A stretch of 5,467 nucleotides of DNA. Origin: DASXRA01 sp035263725. Lineage in GTDB: Bacteria > Actinomycetota > Actinomycetes > Mycobacteriales > Jatrophihabitantaceae. This document shows, piece after piece, positions 1 to 5,467 of the stretch. The notes under the pieces were generated by a model, which made no database searches, was not told where the DNA came from, and saw only the letters and a program-made list of their open reading frames with translations. The DNA lies in contig DATFRC010000126.1 in assembly GCA_035263725.1 (NCBI GenBank), positions 1 to 5,467 of the forward strand. Reading direction: 5' to 3'. A program made the position numbers and the translations under genes. Each line of letters opens with the position of its first letter. The first letter of the stretch is position 1.

Positions 1-59
1 TGCTCCGTCTCGTCAAGCCGTCCGCGGTGTGCCGGCACCGCCAGAACAGGGGCCGACAT
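1..59 (-). CDS. Possible 5' end of a divergent gene (partial)
   Basis: On the minus strand an ATG at 59-57 opens a frame that stays open to the window edge, reading MSAPVLAVPAHRGRLDETE. An in-frame GTG at 38-36 is an alternative start. In mycobacteria the equivalent GT4 gene is preceded by a divergent methyltransferase gene (Rv0224c), so a divergent gene here would fit. Nothing in these 19 residues identifies a family, no Shine-Dalgarno sequence is evident, and this ATG overlaps the GT4 start codon, which leaves no room for separate promoters. The stretch may equally be plain intergenic leader. Confidence 0.2.
   Translation of the reverse strand, partial: MSAPVLAVPAHRGRLDETE
48..52 (+). promoter_or_regulatory. 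Ribosome binding site of the GT4 gene
   Basis: AGGGG sits five bases before the ATG at 58. It is a moderate Shine-Dalgarno match and supports that start over the upstream extension of the open frame. Confidence 0.5.
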
Positions 60-1173
60 GTCATCCACGGGCCGCATCGCGTTTCTTGTCTGGCGCGACA
101 CCCGTCATCCCGAAGGTGGTGGTTCGGAGCTGTTCGTCGAGCGAATGGCGGAGTGGCTGGCCGGCCAGGGGCACGAGGTGACCGTCGTGTGCGCGGCGCA
201 CGCCGACGCGCCCCGTGACGAGATCCGCGCCGGCGTCAGGTTTCGCCGACGCGGCGGCCGGCTCACGGTCTACCTGCACGGGCTCGCCTACCTGCTTACT
301 GCGCGCGGGCGCCGGACCGACGTCGTTGTCGACGTCCAGAACGGACTGCCGTTCTTCTCCCCGCTCGTGCGCAGGCGCGGCCTGGTCGTCCTCGTCCACC
401 ACGTGCATCGCGAGCAGTGGCAGATCATCTACCCCGGCTGGCGTGGGCACCTCGGCTGGTGGCTCGAGTCGCGCCTCGCTCCGCGCGTCTATCGCGGCCG
501 TCGCTACGTGACGGTGTCGCAGGCCAGCCGCGCCGACCTTGTCCGGCTCGGCGTCGCCGCGGAACGCGTCCAGGTCGTACACAACGGGATCGACGTGCCA
601 CATCCGCAGGCAACCGCGCCACGCAGCGCCGCGCCGACGCTGTGCGTGTTGTGCCGCCTCGTGCCGCACAAGCAGGTGGAACATGCACTCGAGGTGGCCG
701 CACAGCTGCGCCCCACGATGCCGGCCCTGCGCGTCGAGGTCGTCGGCGACGGGTGGTGGCGAGCCGACCTGGAACGGCGCGCCGCTGAGCTCGGCATATC
801 CGACGCGGTCCGCTTCCACGGCCACGTGAGCGCCGTCGAACGCGGCCGGATCCTCGACGAGTCGTGGCTGCTTCTCGCTCCGTCGGTGAAAGAAGGCTGG
901 GGTATCGCGATCATGGAGGCGGCGGCCCGTGGCGTCCCCGCGCTCGCCTATCGATCGGCCGGCGGGGTGTGCGAATCGATCATCGACGGTGAGACCGGCA
1001 AGCTCGTCGACGATCTCGACGAAATGGCCAAGGCGACCGACGAGCTGCTCACCGACCCGGCGCTGCGGGAACGCCTCGGCCAGGCCGCGCGGGAGCGGGC
1101 GGCCGGATTCTGCTGGCCGGAGACGGCACGCAACTTTGCGCAGGTGCTCGGGGTGAATCAGCGGTTGCCGTAG
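58..1173 (+). CDS. Family 4 glycosyltransferase (GT-B fold), Rv0225-like
   Basis: This is a complete 371-residue retaining GT4 enzyme, expected to move a sugar from a nucleotide-sugar donor to an envelope glycan or glycolipid acceptor at the cytoplasmic membrane face. Length and motifs fit the family. The N-terminal Rossmann domain carries a glycine-rich loop, GGGSE, at residues 20-24. The C-terminal donor domain shows VHNGID (174-179), R200 and K205 in the position of the usual diphosphate contacts, VVGDG (228-232), FHGHVS (253-258) and the EX7E signature with E279 and E287. There is no signal peptide or membrane helix. The ATG at 58 is chosen because AGGGG (48-52) lies five bases upstream and the glycine loop falls at the usual distance; the frame stays open to the window edge. 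The last 16 bases overlap the convergent small gene. In mycobacteria the similar Rv0225 also faces an Rv0226c-type gene. Donor and acceptor cannot be read from sequence; a mannose or glucose donor is only a guess. Confidence 0.93.
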   Translation: MSSTGRIAFLVWRDTRHPEGGGSELFVERMAEWLAGQGHEVTVVCAAHADAPRDEIRAGVRFRRRGGRLTVYLHGLAYLLTARGRRTDVVVDVQNGLPFFSPLVRRRGLVVLVHHVHREQWQIIYPGWRGHLGWWLESRLAPRVYRGRRYVTVSQASRADLVRLGVAAERVQVVHNGIDVPHPQATAPRSAAPTLCVLCRLVPHKQVEHALEVAAQLRPTMPALRVEVVGDGWWRADLERRAAELGISDAVRFHGHVSAVERGRILDESWLLLAPSVKEGWGIAIMEAAARGVPALAYRSAGGVCESIIDGETGKLVDDLDEMAKATDELLTDPALRERLGQAARERAAGFCWPETARNFAQVLGVNQRLP

Positions 1174-1304
1174 TCGACGATCTGGCTGTTGGCCGGGTTG
1201 TGGCTCGGCGCCTTGGTGGCAGAGCTCAGGATGCCGACCGACGCGCCCACTGCGAGGCCGGCGCCGAGGACAGCCGACACCACGATCGAGATGATCCTGC
1301 CCAC
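1158..1304 (-). CDS. Small single-helix exported/membrane protein, DUF2613-type
   Basis: This 48-residue protein begins at a GTG and ends at TGA. GGAGG (1318-1314) lies nine bases before the start, and an in-frame TAA at 1328-1326 prevents a longer form. Residues 4-26 form one hydrophobic helix rich in Val, Ala and Gly (IISIVVSAVLGAGLAVG is its core), followed by a polar tail ending in SQIVDYGNR. A short N-terminal anchor plus a conserved Tyr-Gly near the C-terminus is how I remember DUF2613, a family of putative small secreted actinobacterial proteins that includes Rv0236A of M. tuberculosis. Its biochemical role is unknown. The start lies 16 bases after the stop of the GT-C-like gene, so the two are probably co-transcribed and the small protein may act with that membrane protein. 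The tail most likely faces the periplasm. The 3' end overlaps the convergent glycosyltransferase gene by 16 bp. Family assignment is from memory of the pattern, without an alignment. Confidence 0.75.
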   Translation of the reverse strand: MGRIISIVVSAVLGAGLAVGASVGILSSATKAPSHNPANSQIVDYGNR

Positions 1305-1313
1305 GCTCGCCTG

Positions 1314-1318
1314 CCTCC
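1314..1318 (-). promoter_or_regulatory. Ribosome binding site of the DUF2613-type gene
   Basis: GGAGG on the minus strand, nine bases before the GTG at 1304 and just after the GT-C stop codon at 1323-1321. It is a strong match and the main evidence that the 48-codon frame is translated. Confidence 0.7.
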
Positions 1319-1320
1319 GG

Positions 1321-3027
1321 TCACGTTACTGCCGGGTACCTTACCCTGCGTCGCAGCCCTGGCAAGCACAGCGCGACCACCAGCGCCATCGCGACCGCAT
1401 CACCGGCGAGCACCACGATGATGCGAGCCACGCCCGGTGCCGCGTGGTCGATCGGCCCCGGAACGCGGTACAGCTCGAGCTCCGGACCCGCTCGCACAAG
1501 CGGGAGACGACGCAGATCGGGTACCGCGCCGGGCGTGCCGCGCTCGACCAGGACCCAGCCCACGCCGGCCTCGGCGAGCCTGCGCGGTAGGTCCGCACCG
1601 GCGCCCAGGGCGGAAGCCACGGTTCGGGCCCGAGCGTCCTCGCCGCGCAGCACCCGGCCGGACACGGCGAGCTGATCGGAGACGACGACGTCGCCGGGCA
1701 GCAGACGCGGTGCCGGGTCGAGGACCGTCCGCCCGGGAACCCAGGCGAAGCTCCGGTAGGACTGGAACGGCACCACCGCTACGTCCCCACCGTGGCCGAC
1801 AGTGTGCGCTGCCCATGACCAGTCCACCGGATACCGCACCGGCTGCATCACCGGATGGACGGTTCGCGTCGCGTCCGGCACGAGGACGATCGGACCGGCG
1901 AGCGCAACCGCCGCGACCGCGACCCTCCAGGTGGCGAGCACCGCGAGCCGCGCCACGGCGGCACCGATGAGCAGAACGACCAGCAGCACGTAGGGCATCA
2001 GCCACTTCTGCGCGTCGCGCAGCAGTCCCGCTCCGGGCACGGTGCGGACCACCCAGCGCATGGCCGCCGAGAGTCCCGGAACGGACGCAGCCGCCGACAG
2101 CACGAACGCCCCGGCTGCGCACGTCCCGAGCCGCACTACGGTGGCGCGGCCGAGCAACGCCACCAACTGTGGCCAGCCGACCAGCGCCGCGACGACGATG
2201 AAGGCCAGGCCGGCAACTGCCAGCGGGCCGGCGCGACTGCCCGGAACCACCTCCGCGTCCCAGATGCCACCCATGCCGGCTAGCGTCAGCAACGTGCCAC
2301 CCGCATGTTCGGAGCGCGCCGCGAAGGCAGTGACGCCCTCCGGATCGCTGGTCAGCCCAGCCGTCCCGACGAGCGCGGGCACCACCCACGGCAGTTGCAG
2401 CAGCCCCGCACCACCCGCGGCGAGCCACCAGCGGCGCCAGTTGCCGCCGTGCTGCGGAATTCCGATCACACATCCGGTGACGAGTGCGATCAGCCCACCC
2501 GTCGGCGTGATCGATGCGGCAGCAGTCCAGAGCAGCAGCGGGCGCAGCCGACCTTCTCCCCGTCGCATCCGGGCGGCGTATCCGACGACCCAGGGCAGCG
2601 CTGCGTAGGCCCACAGCAACGCCCACTGTCCGAGTGCGAGCCGCTCGAGAACGTACGGGTTCCAGATGGCCATGCCGGTCGCGGCGATCCCCCCGAACAG
2701 GCGGCTGTCCGCCAGAAGCCACGCGGCGCCGATTCCCACGGCGAGCAGGGGGAACGCCAACGCCACCCGGCCGATGACGGCGCCGTCGACGAGCTTGCTG
2801 AGCAGAGACACCACTGCGTCGACCGGCACCGCGCGCGGCGATGACGAACCCAGTCCCACCGACGCCCACGACAGTGGCTGCCGCGGCGTGAACACCATGT
2901 CGTGGCCCAGGCCGTAGCCCGCGCGGTGCTGCGGCCAGAGCAGTATGCCCGTCAGTATCGCCGCCCAGGCAGCCGGCACCGCGCGTAGGGATTGCCCGGT
3001 GAACGTCGGCTTCGTGGTCGGCTCCAA
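1321..3027 (-). CDS. Polytopic membrane protein, GT-C-like, Rv0226c-type
   Basis: From the chosen TTG the protein has 568 residues, close to my recollection of about 576 for mycobacterial Rv0226c. About ten to twelve membrane helices are visible (near 16-32, 84-106, 132-150, 163-190, 199-222, 267-293, 297-320, 341-360, 366-384 and a last one at 533-556). A large soluble region, 385-530, lies before the last helix. After helix 1 comes GHDMVFTPRQPLSW (41-54); its D43, in the first outer loop, sits where GT-C enzymes carry their catalytic or metal-binding acidic residue. LLRDAQKW (335-342) looks like a second family signature. GT-C proteins use polyprenyl-phosphate sugars outside the membrane; whether this one is catalytic is not shown. 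Start: the frame opens at an ATG at 3216, but that adds 63 Arg/Gly/Pro-rich residues antisense to the flippase. TTG 3027 or GTG 2979 (552 residues) fits better; neither has a Shine-Dalgarno sequence. The DUF2613-type gene follows after 16 bp. Confidence 0.85.
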   Translation of the reverse strand: MEPTTKPTFTGQSLRAVPAAWAAILTGILLWPQHRAGYGLGHDMVFTPRQPLSWASVGLGSSSPRAVPVDAVVSLLSKLVDGAVIGRVALAFPLLAVGIGAAWLLADSRLFGGIAATGMAIWNPYVLERLALGQWALLWAYAALPWVVGYAARMRRGEGRLRPLLLWTAAASITPTGGLIALVTGCVIGIPQHGGNWRRWWLAAGGAGLLQLPWVVPALVGTAGLTSDPEGVTAFAARSEHAGGTLLTLAGMGGIWDAEVVPGSRAGPLAVAGLAFIVVAALVGWPQLVALLGRATVVRLGTCAAGAFVLSAAASVPGLSAAMRWVVRTVPGAGLLRDAQKWLMPYVLLVVLLIGAAVARLAVLATWRVAVAAVALAGPIVLVPDATRTVHPVMQPVRYPVDWSWAAHTVGHGGDVAVVPFQSYRSFAWVPGRTVLDPAPRLLPGDVVVSDQLAVSGRVLRGEDARARTVASALGAGADLPRRLAEAGVGWVLVERGTPGAVPDLRRLPLVRAGPELELYRVPGPIDHAAPGVARIIVVLAGDAVAMALVVALCLPGLRRRVRYPAVT

Positions 3028-3066
3028 AACGGCGGGTGGGCCAGGACATGGCCTACTCTGGCGCGG

Positions 3067-3078
3067 CGACTGTAGTCG
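3067..3078. repeat. Small perfect palindrome, possible operator
   Basis: CGACTGTAGTCG consists of two perfectly inverted 5-base arms around a GT centre. It lies in the divergent gap and overlaps the candidate minus-strand -10 box and the expected flippase leader, a position where a dimeric repressor could control both genes. A 5-base arm can occur by chance, and no second copy was noticed in the window. Confidence 0.3.
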
Positions 3079-3089
3079 ATGCGCTCGGC

Positions 3090-3095
3090 AGGAGG
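3090..3095 (+). promoter_or_regulatory. Ribosome binding site of the flippase gene
   Basis: AGGAGG is a full-strength Shine-Dalgarno sequence seven bases before the GTG at 3103. It decides the start: the in-frame ATG at 3079 lies upstream of this site and would place it inside the coding sequence. Confidence 0.8.
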
Positions 3096-3102
3096 ACAAC
3101 GT

Positions 3103-4329
3103 GTGACGGGTTCGGCGCAGGCGGTGCGCACCTCCGCCGGCTCGGCCGCTGCGGTGACGGCGGCCGGTTTTGCGGCGAATCTGCTGAGCTATGCAGTCCT
3201 GCTGGCCGCCGTGCATGCGCTGTCGCCGTCGGGCTACGGGCAGATCGTGGTGCTGCTCAACGTGCTGCTCGTCGGGACGGTGCCGTCGTTCGCGGTGCAG
3301 ACCGTAACCGCCCGCCGGGTCGCGGTCGACGACACAGCCGGAACCGCTCGGGCAACCGCTGTGGTCGCACTCGCCGCGAGCGGCCTGGTGGTCGCGCTAA
3401 GCCCCGCCCTCACCGCGTTCTTGCACCTCTCGCATGCCGGCGACCTGGTGCTCGTCGGCGCGGCGCTACCCGGCGTCACGGCACTCGGCATGTACCAGGG
3501 AATCCTGCAGGGCCAACGGCGATTCACCCGGCTCGCGGCAGTCCTGGTCCTCGCCGCAGTGGGCCGGTCCGGATTCGGGCTGATCGGCTTGCTCGCCGGG
3601 CACGGCACGACGCTGACCCTGGCCGGCACCGTGGTCGGGACCACCGCCTGCGCGATCCTGGTCGGCGTCCGGCTTCGGGGGATCCTCGCCCCGGGGCGTC
3701 CCGCCGGTCCGCTGCGCGAGATCGCCCACGCGCTACACGCCCACGGGACGTTCTGGTTCCTGTCGACGCTGGATCTCCTGCTGGCCCGGCACGTGCTGTC
3801 GAGCCATCTCGCTGCCGTTTATGCGACGGGCTCCGTGGTGACCCGAGCCGCGCTATGGCTGCCGCAATCGGTGGCCACGCTCGTCTTCGCGCATCTCACC
3901 GACACGGAGCGCCATGGCCGCCTGTTGCGGCGCGCCCTTGCCGTCGTCGTCGGCGTGGGAGCCCTGGTCGTCGCGGCGACGGCTGCCATGCCCGCCCTTG
4001 TTGCGAAGGTCGTCGGCGGCGGACGCTATCCGGAACTCGTGCCCTTCTGCTGGATGTTCGCGACCCTGGGCGCCGCCCTCGCCGTGCTGCAATTGGGCAT
4101 GGTCGCCGGACTGGCGTTGCGGCGCACCCGGCAGACGATCGTGCTCTGGACGGCGGTCGCCGCCGACTCGGTCCTGGTGCTGTCCAGCAGCCCGCCGGTA
4201 TCGATCGGGCGGGTCGTCGGCCCCGTCGTCGCCACGACCGTCCTGGCTGCGGCGGCTTCGGTGCTGCTCAGTGCGGTCCGGTTGCCCCAAGCTCAGCTCG
4301 CGGCTGCCGGCCAGGCCGCCGGAACGTAG
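3103..4329 (+). CDS. MOP-superfamily polysaccharide/lipid-linked glycan flippase (Wzx/MurJ-like)
   Basis: This 408-residue, almost wholly hydrophobic protein has about twelve predicted membrane helices joined by short basic loops, the architecture and approximate size of Wzx-type flippases that move lipid-linked sugars from the inner to the outer membrane face. Family-like features include the start of helix 1 (FAANLLSYAVLL), the loop after helix 1 ending in SPSGYGQ, YQGILQGQRRF near residues 124-134, which matches the QG-x-x-x-G/Q-x-RF loop common in this superfamily, and a long basic loop near residue 190. GTG 3103 is chosen for its ideal AGGAGG site. The gene is divergent from the GT-C-like gene and close to a cytoplasmic glycosyltransferase, consistent with export of an envelope glycolipid precursor. 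No partner polymerase is visible. The 3' end overlaps the convergent hydrolase gene by 37 bp. The substrate is unknown; a role as a different MATE-fold transporter is possible but less likely from context. Confidence 0.85.
   Translation: MTGSAQAVRTSAGSAAAVTAAGFAANLLSYAVLLAAVHALSPSGYGQIVVLLNVLLVGTVPSFAVQTVTARRVAVDDTAGTARATAVVALAASGLVVALSPALTAFLHLSHAGDLVLVGAALPGVTALGMYQGILQGQRRFTRLAAVLVLAAVGRSGFGLIGLLAGHGTTLTLAGTVVGTTACAILVGVRLRGILAPGRPAGPLREIAHALHAHGTFWFLSTLDLLLARHVLSSHLAAVYATGSVVTRAALWLPQSVATLVFAHLTDTERHGRLLRRALAVVVGVGALVVAATAAMPALVAKVVGGGRYPELVPFCWMFATLGAALAVLQLGMVAGLALRRTRQTIVLWTAVAADSVLVLSSSPPVSIGRVVGPVVATTVLAAAASVLLSAVRLPQAQLAAAGQAAGT
4293..4329. other. Convergent 3' overlap of flippase and hydrolase genes
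   Basis: The flippase stop (TAG, 4327-4329) lies inside the hydrolase gene and the hydrolase stop (TGA, 4295-4293) lies inside the flippase gene. There is no intergenic space and no hairpin followed by a T-run on either strand, so neither gene has a visible intrinsic terminator here. Transcripts from the two strands would be complementary over at least this stretch. Confidence 0.85.
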
Positions 4330-5467
4330 GACGGGTCGAGGCCGGCACCGAACCGTGCACCCACACCGGCGGCCACTGGGTAGACGCCGTTGCGCACCCA
4401 GCCGTCGAGCGTCTTGACCAGGGCCTCGCGCTGCTGGTCGGAGAACACGCAGTGCCCGGCGCCGTAGGGCGCGCCAGTCGACTCAGGGTAGGTAGCGGGC
4501 GGGGCGATGTACAACTGCACCAGGCTGCCGTTGTCATTGTGCGACTGCACACGCTCGGCGAAGACCTGCTCGTTCTGGACGAGCACCAACGGGTCGAATT
4601 CGGTGTGCATGGTCACGGTCGGGGCCGTCAGGTCGCCGGTAGTGTCGCCCAGCTTCTCGAAGGCGGCGCGGGCGGCCGGGTCAGCGCTGACCCGCGGCAC
4701 GGCATTCAGCTTCGCCAGCATCGCGCTGATGTTGCCGCCCGCCGTAGCAATCGTGGTGGCCTCGTCCGTACTGATGCGCGCGGCGTAGTCCGCCTTTGTG
4801 TTGTCCGACGGGTTGCCGCCGACGCGTTGTTCGACCTCGTAGCGTCCGCTGGTGCCGAACGCCAGCGCGGTCAGCAGCGCCTCGACGCGTGCTTTGACCT
4901 GCGACGTGAGGTCGGCACCGTCGTACGTCTGGGTTTTGGTCGGGGCGTCGGCCAGCGCGGCGATGAACAGCACCTTCGCCGTGCCGCCGCCGCTGACGTC
5001 AGCGGCCGCCTTTTCGATCAGTTGCTCGGCGCGCTCCCAGTTCGCAGCCGCGTCGTCGGCGCTGGTGTAGCCGGTGAGCTTCAGGTCCGGATCGATGAGC
5101 GCCTTCACCGCGTACGCGACGTCCAGTGCGAGGTCGAAGTTGATGTTCGGACCGGCGAGCGCCCCGCACATCGGCGCGGAACCGTCGACCCAGGAACGAT
5201 TCTGCTCGGCGAGGATCTCGGTGATCAGCCCGCCGAGCGAGTCGCCCCACACGTAGGTCCGCAGCGGGGTGCCGACGAGCGAGACGAACTTCGCGTGCAG
5301 GTCCTCGCCGGCTTGCACGCCGTCGGCCACGGCCCAGCCGTTCGACTTGTACGCCGAGCCGGCCAAGGCGTAACCGGCCGCCAGCAAGTCCTGGCTCAGT
5401 GGATCGGCGCCGGTGCCGTCCGCGTCGGTGGACGACACCTGCGCCTTCGTGTCGACGGCGGCAAAGT
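4293..5467 (-). CDS. Serine alpha/beta hydrolase, probably secreted (5' partial)
   Basis: The frame is open to the right edge, so the N-terminus and any signal peptide lie outside; 391 codons including the stop are visible. Numbering from the GTG at 5438, GDSLGG (65-70) is the nucleophile elbow with Ser67, Asp282 in TEFDPLV is the likely acid, and His329 in GAGHCVF completes the triad in canonical order. Between them, residues 95-265 form a mostly helical insert that resembles a lid. Upstream, GYALAGSAYKSNGWAV (22-37) resembles the strand-loop before the elbow in secreted actinobacterial esterases and lipases. Only two cysteines are visible, Cys92 and Cys330, the latter next to the catalytic His, suggesting a disulfide and hence export. 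The GTG at 5438 is unlikely to be the true start: the frame continues upstream and the first core strands and oxyanion loop are missing. Substrate is unknown: ester, lipid or peptide are all possible. The gene converges on the flippase gene with a 37-bp overlap. Confidence 0.8.
   Translation of the reverse strand, partial: FAAVDTKAQVSSTDADGTGADPLSQDLLAAGYALAGSAYKSNGWAVADGVQAGEDLHAKFVSLVGTPLRTYVWGDSLGGLITEILAEQNRSWVDGSAPMCGALAGPNINFDLALDVAYAVKALIDPDLKLTGYTSADDAAANWERAEQLIEKAAADVSGGGTAKVLFIAALADAPTKTQTYDGADLTSQVKARVEALLTALAFGTSGRYEVEQRVGGNPSDNTKADYAARISTDEATTIATAGGNISAMLAKLNAVPRVSADPAARAAFEKLGDTTGDLTAPTVTMHTEFDPLVLVQNEQVFAERVQSHNDNGSLVQLYIAPPATYPESTGAPYGAGHCVFSDQQREALVKTLDGWVRNGVYPVAAGVGARFGAGLDPSYVPAAWPAAAS

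Larger units (their letters stand above)
3028..3102. promoter_or_regulatory. Divergent intergenic region between the GT-C-like and flippase genes
   Basis: Two divergent genes leave about 75 bp that should hold both promoters. Possible -10 elements of TANNNT form are TACTCT (3054-3059) for the flippase and TACAGT (3074-3069, minus strand) for the GT-C-like gene. The latter has a TTGTCC (3099-3094) 19 bases upstream, which is a long spacer. No convincing -35 box pairs with the flippase -10. These matches are weak in high-GC DNA; the region's role rests mainly on gene layout. Confidence 0.4.

Noticed and set aside
61..825. 254-codon minus-strand open frame across the GT4 gene
   Set aside because: It is antisense to a well-supported GT4 gene, has no recognisable domain, and such frames are expected where third positions are G/C-rich.
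1334..1346. GGGTACCTTACCC inverted repeat near the end of the GT-C-like gene
   Set aside because: The 5-bp stem with a 3-base loop lies within the last coding codons and has no T-run, so it is too weak to call a terminator or operator.
1437..2844. Several plus-strand frames of 80-190 codons opposite the GT-C-like gene
   Set aside because: Compositions are Arg/Pro/Ser-rich with no domains or good ribosome sites, and all lie antisense to a convincing membrane protein.
1400..3049. 549-codon minus-strand frame inside the GT-C-like gene
   Set aside because: The translation is Arg/Gly/Ala-rich with no hydrophobic segments, typical of a frame-shifted shadow. The alternative frame gives coherent membrane helices and family motifs.
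3079..3102. ATG 3079 as the flippase start
   Set aside because: It would place the strong AGGAGG at 3090-3095 inside the coding region, and no comparable site precedes it. GTG 3103 is better spaced.
3853..4290. 145-codon minus-strand frame inside the flippase gene
   Set aside because: It is Asp/Gly/Arg/Gln-rich, lacks a domain and ribosome site, and is explained as the antisense shadow of the flippase.
4507..5256. Plus-strand frames of 60-93 codons opposite the hydrolase
   Set aside because: They are Ser/Ala-rich antisense shadows of a gene with an intact catalytic triad.
1..5467. CRISPR arrays, tRNA/rRNA genes, insertion sequences, phage or defence genes
   Set aside because: No spaced direct repeats, no RNA-gene signatures, no transposase motifs and no terminal repeats were seen; the window is ordinary chromosomal coding DNA.

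Overview
This is a short, densely coding window from a high-GC actinobacterium. Most codons end in G or C, starts are GTG or TTG as well as ATG, and shadow frames are long. The gene set points to a mycolic-acid or arabinogalactan/lipomannan-type actinobacterium (Mycobacteriales/Corynebacteriales, or the neighbouring Pseudonocardiales). That placement is inferred from gene families, since no rRNA or other marker gene is present.

Layout. (1) Positions 58-1173, + strand: a complete family-4 (GT-B fold) glycosyltransferase resembling mycobacterial Rv0225. (2) Positions 1158-1304, - strand: a 48-residue one-helix protein of DUF2613 type whose 3' end overlaps the glycosyltransferase. (3) Positions 1321-3027, - strand: a polytopic membrane protein with GT-C-like architecture, resembling mycobacterial Rv0226c. 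It lies immediately upstream of the small protein and probably shares its transcript. (4) About 75 bp of divergent regulatory DNA (3028-3102) holding a small palindrome. (5) Positions 3103-4329, + strand: a MOP-superfamily (Wzx/MurJ-like) polysaccharide flippase. (6) Positions 4293-5467, - strand: a serine alpha/beta hydrolase that runs off the right edge. It overlaps the flippase tail to tail by 37 bp. The first 57 bp hold the glycosyltransferase leader and possibly the start of a divergent gene.

Interpretation. A cytoplasmic sugar-nucleotide glycosyltransferase, a lipid-linked flippase and an extracytoplasmic GT-C-like protein are the three activities expected for making a cell-envelope glycan on a lipid carrier, flipping it, and extending or transferring it outside. 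The Rv0225-Rv0226c region of mycobacteria lies beside a DUF3068 gene that, as I recall, is needed for lipomannan/lipoarabinomannan maturation, so an envelope glycolipid role is a reasonable hypothesis here. The window does not show the substrate. The hydrolase has no obvious link to the glycan genes and may simply be a neighbour.

There is no CRISPR array, tRNA, rRNA, insertion sequence or phage feature. The points most worth a second look are the DUF2613-type gene beside this particular GT-C-like gene, the weakly marked start of that GT-C gene, the divergent palindrome, and the two-cysteine arrangement of the hydrolase.
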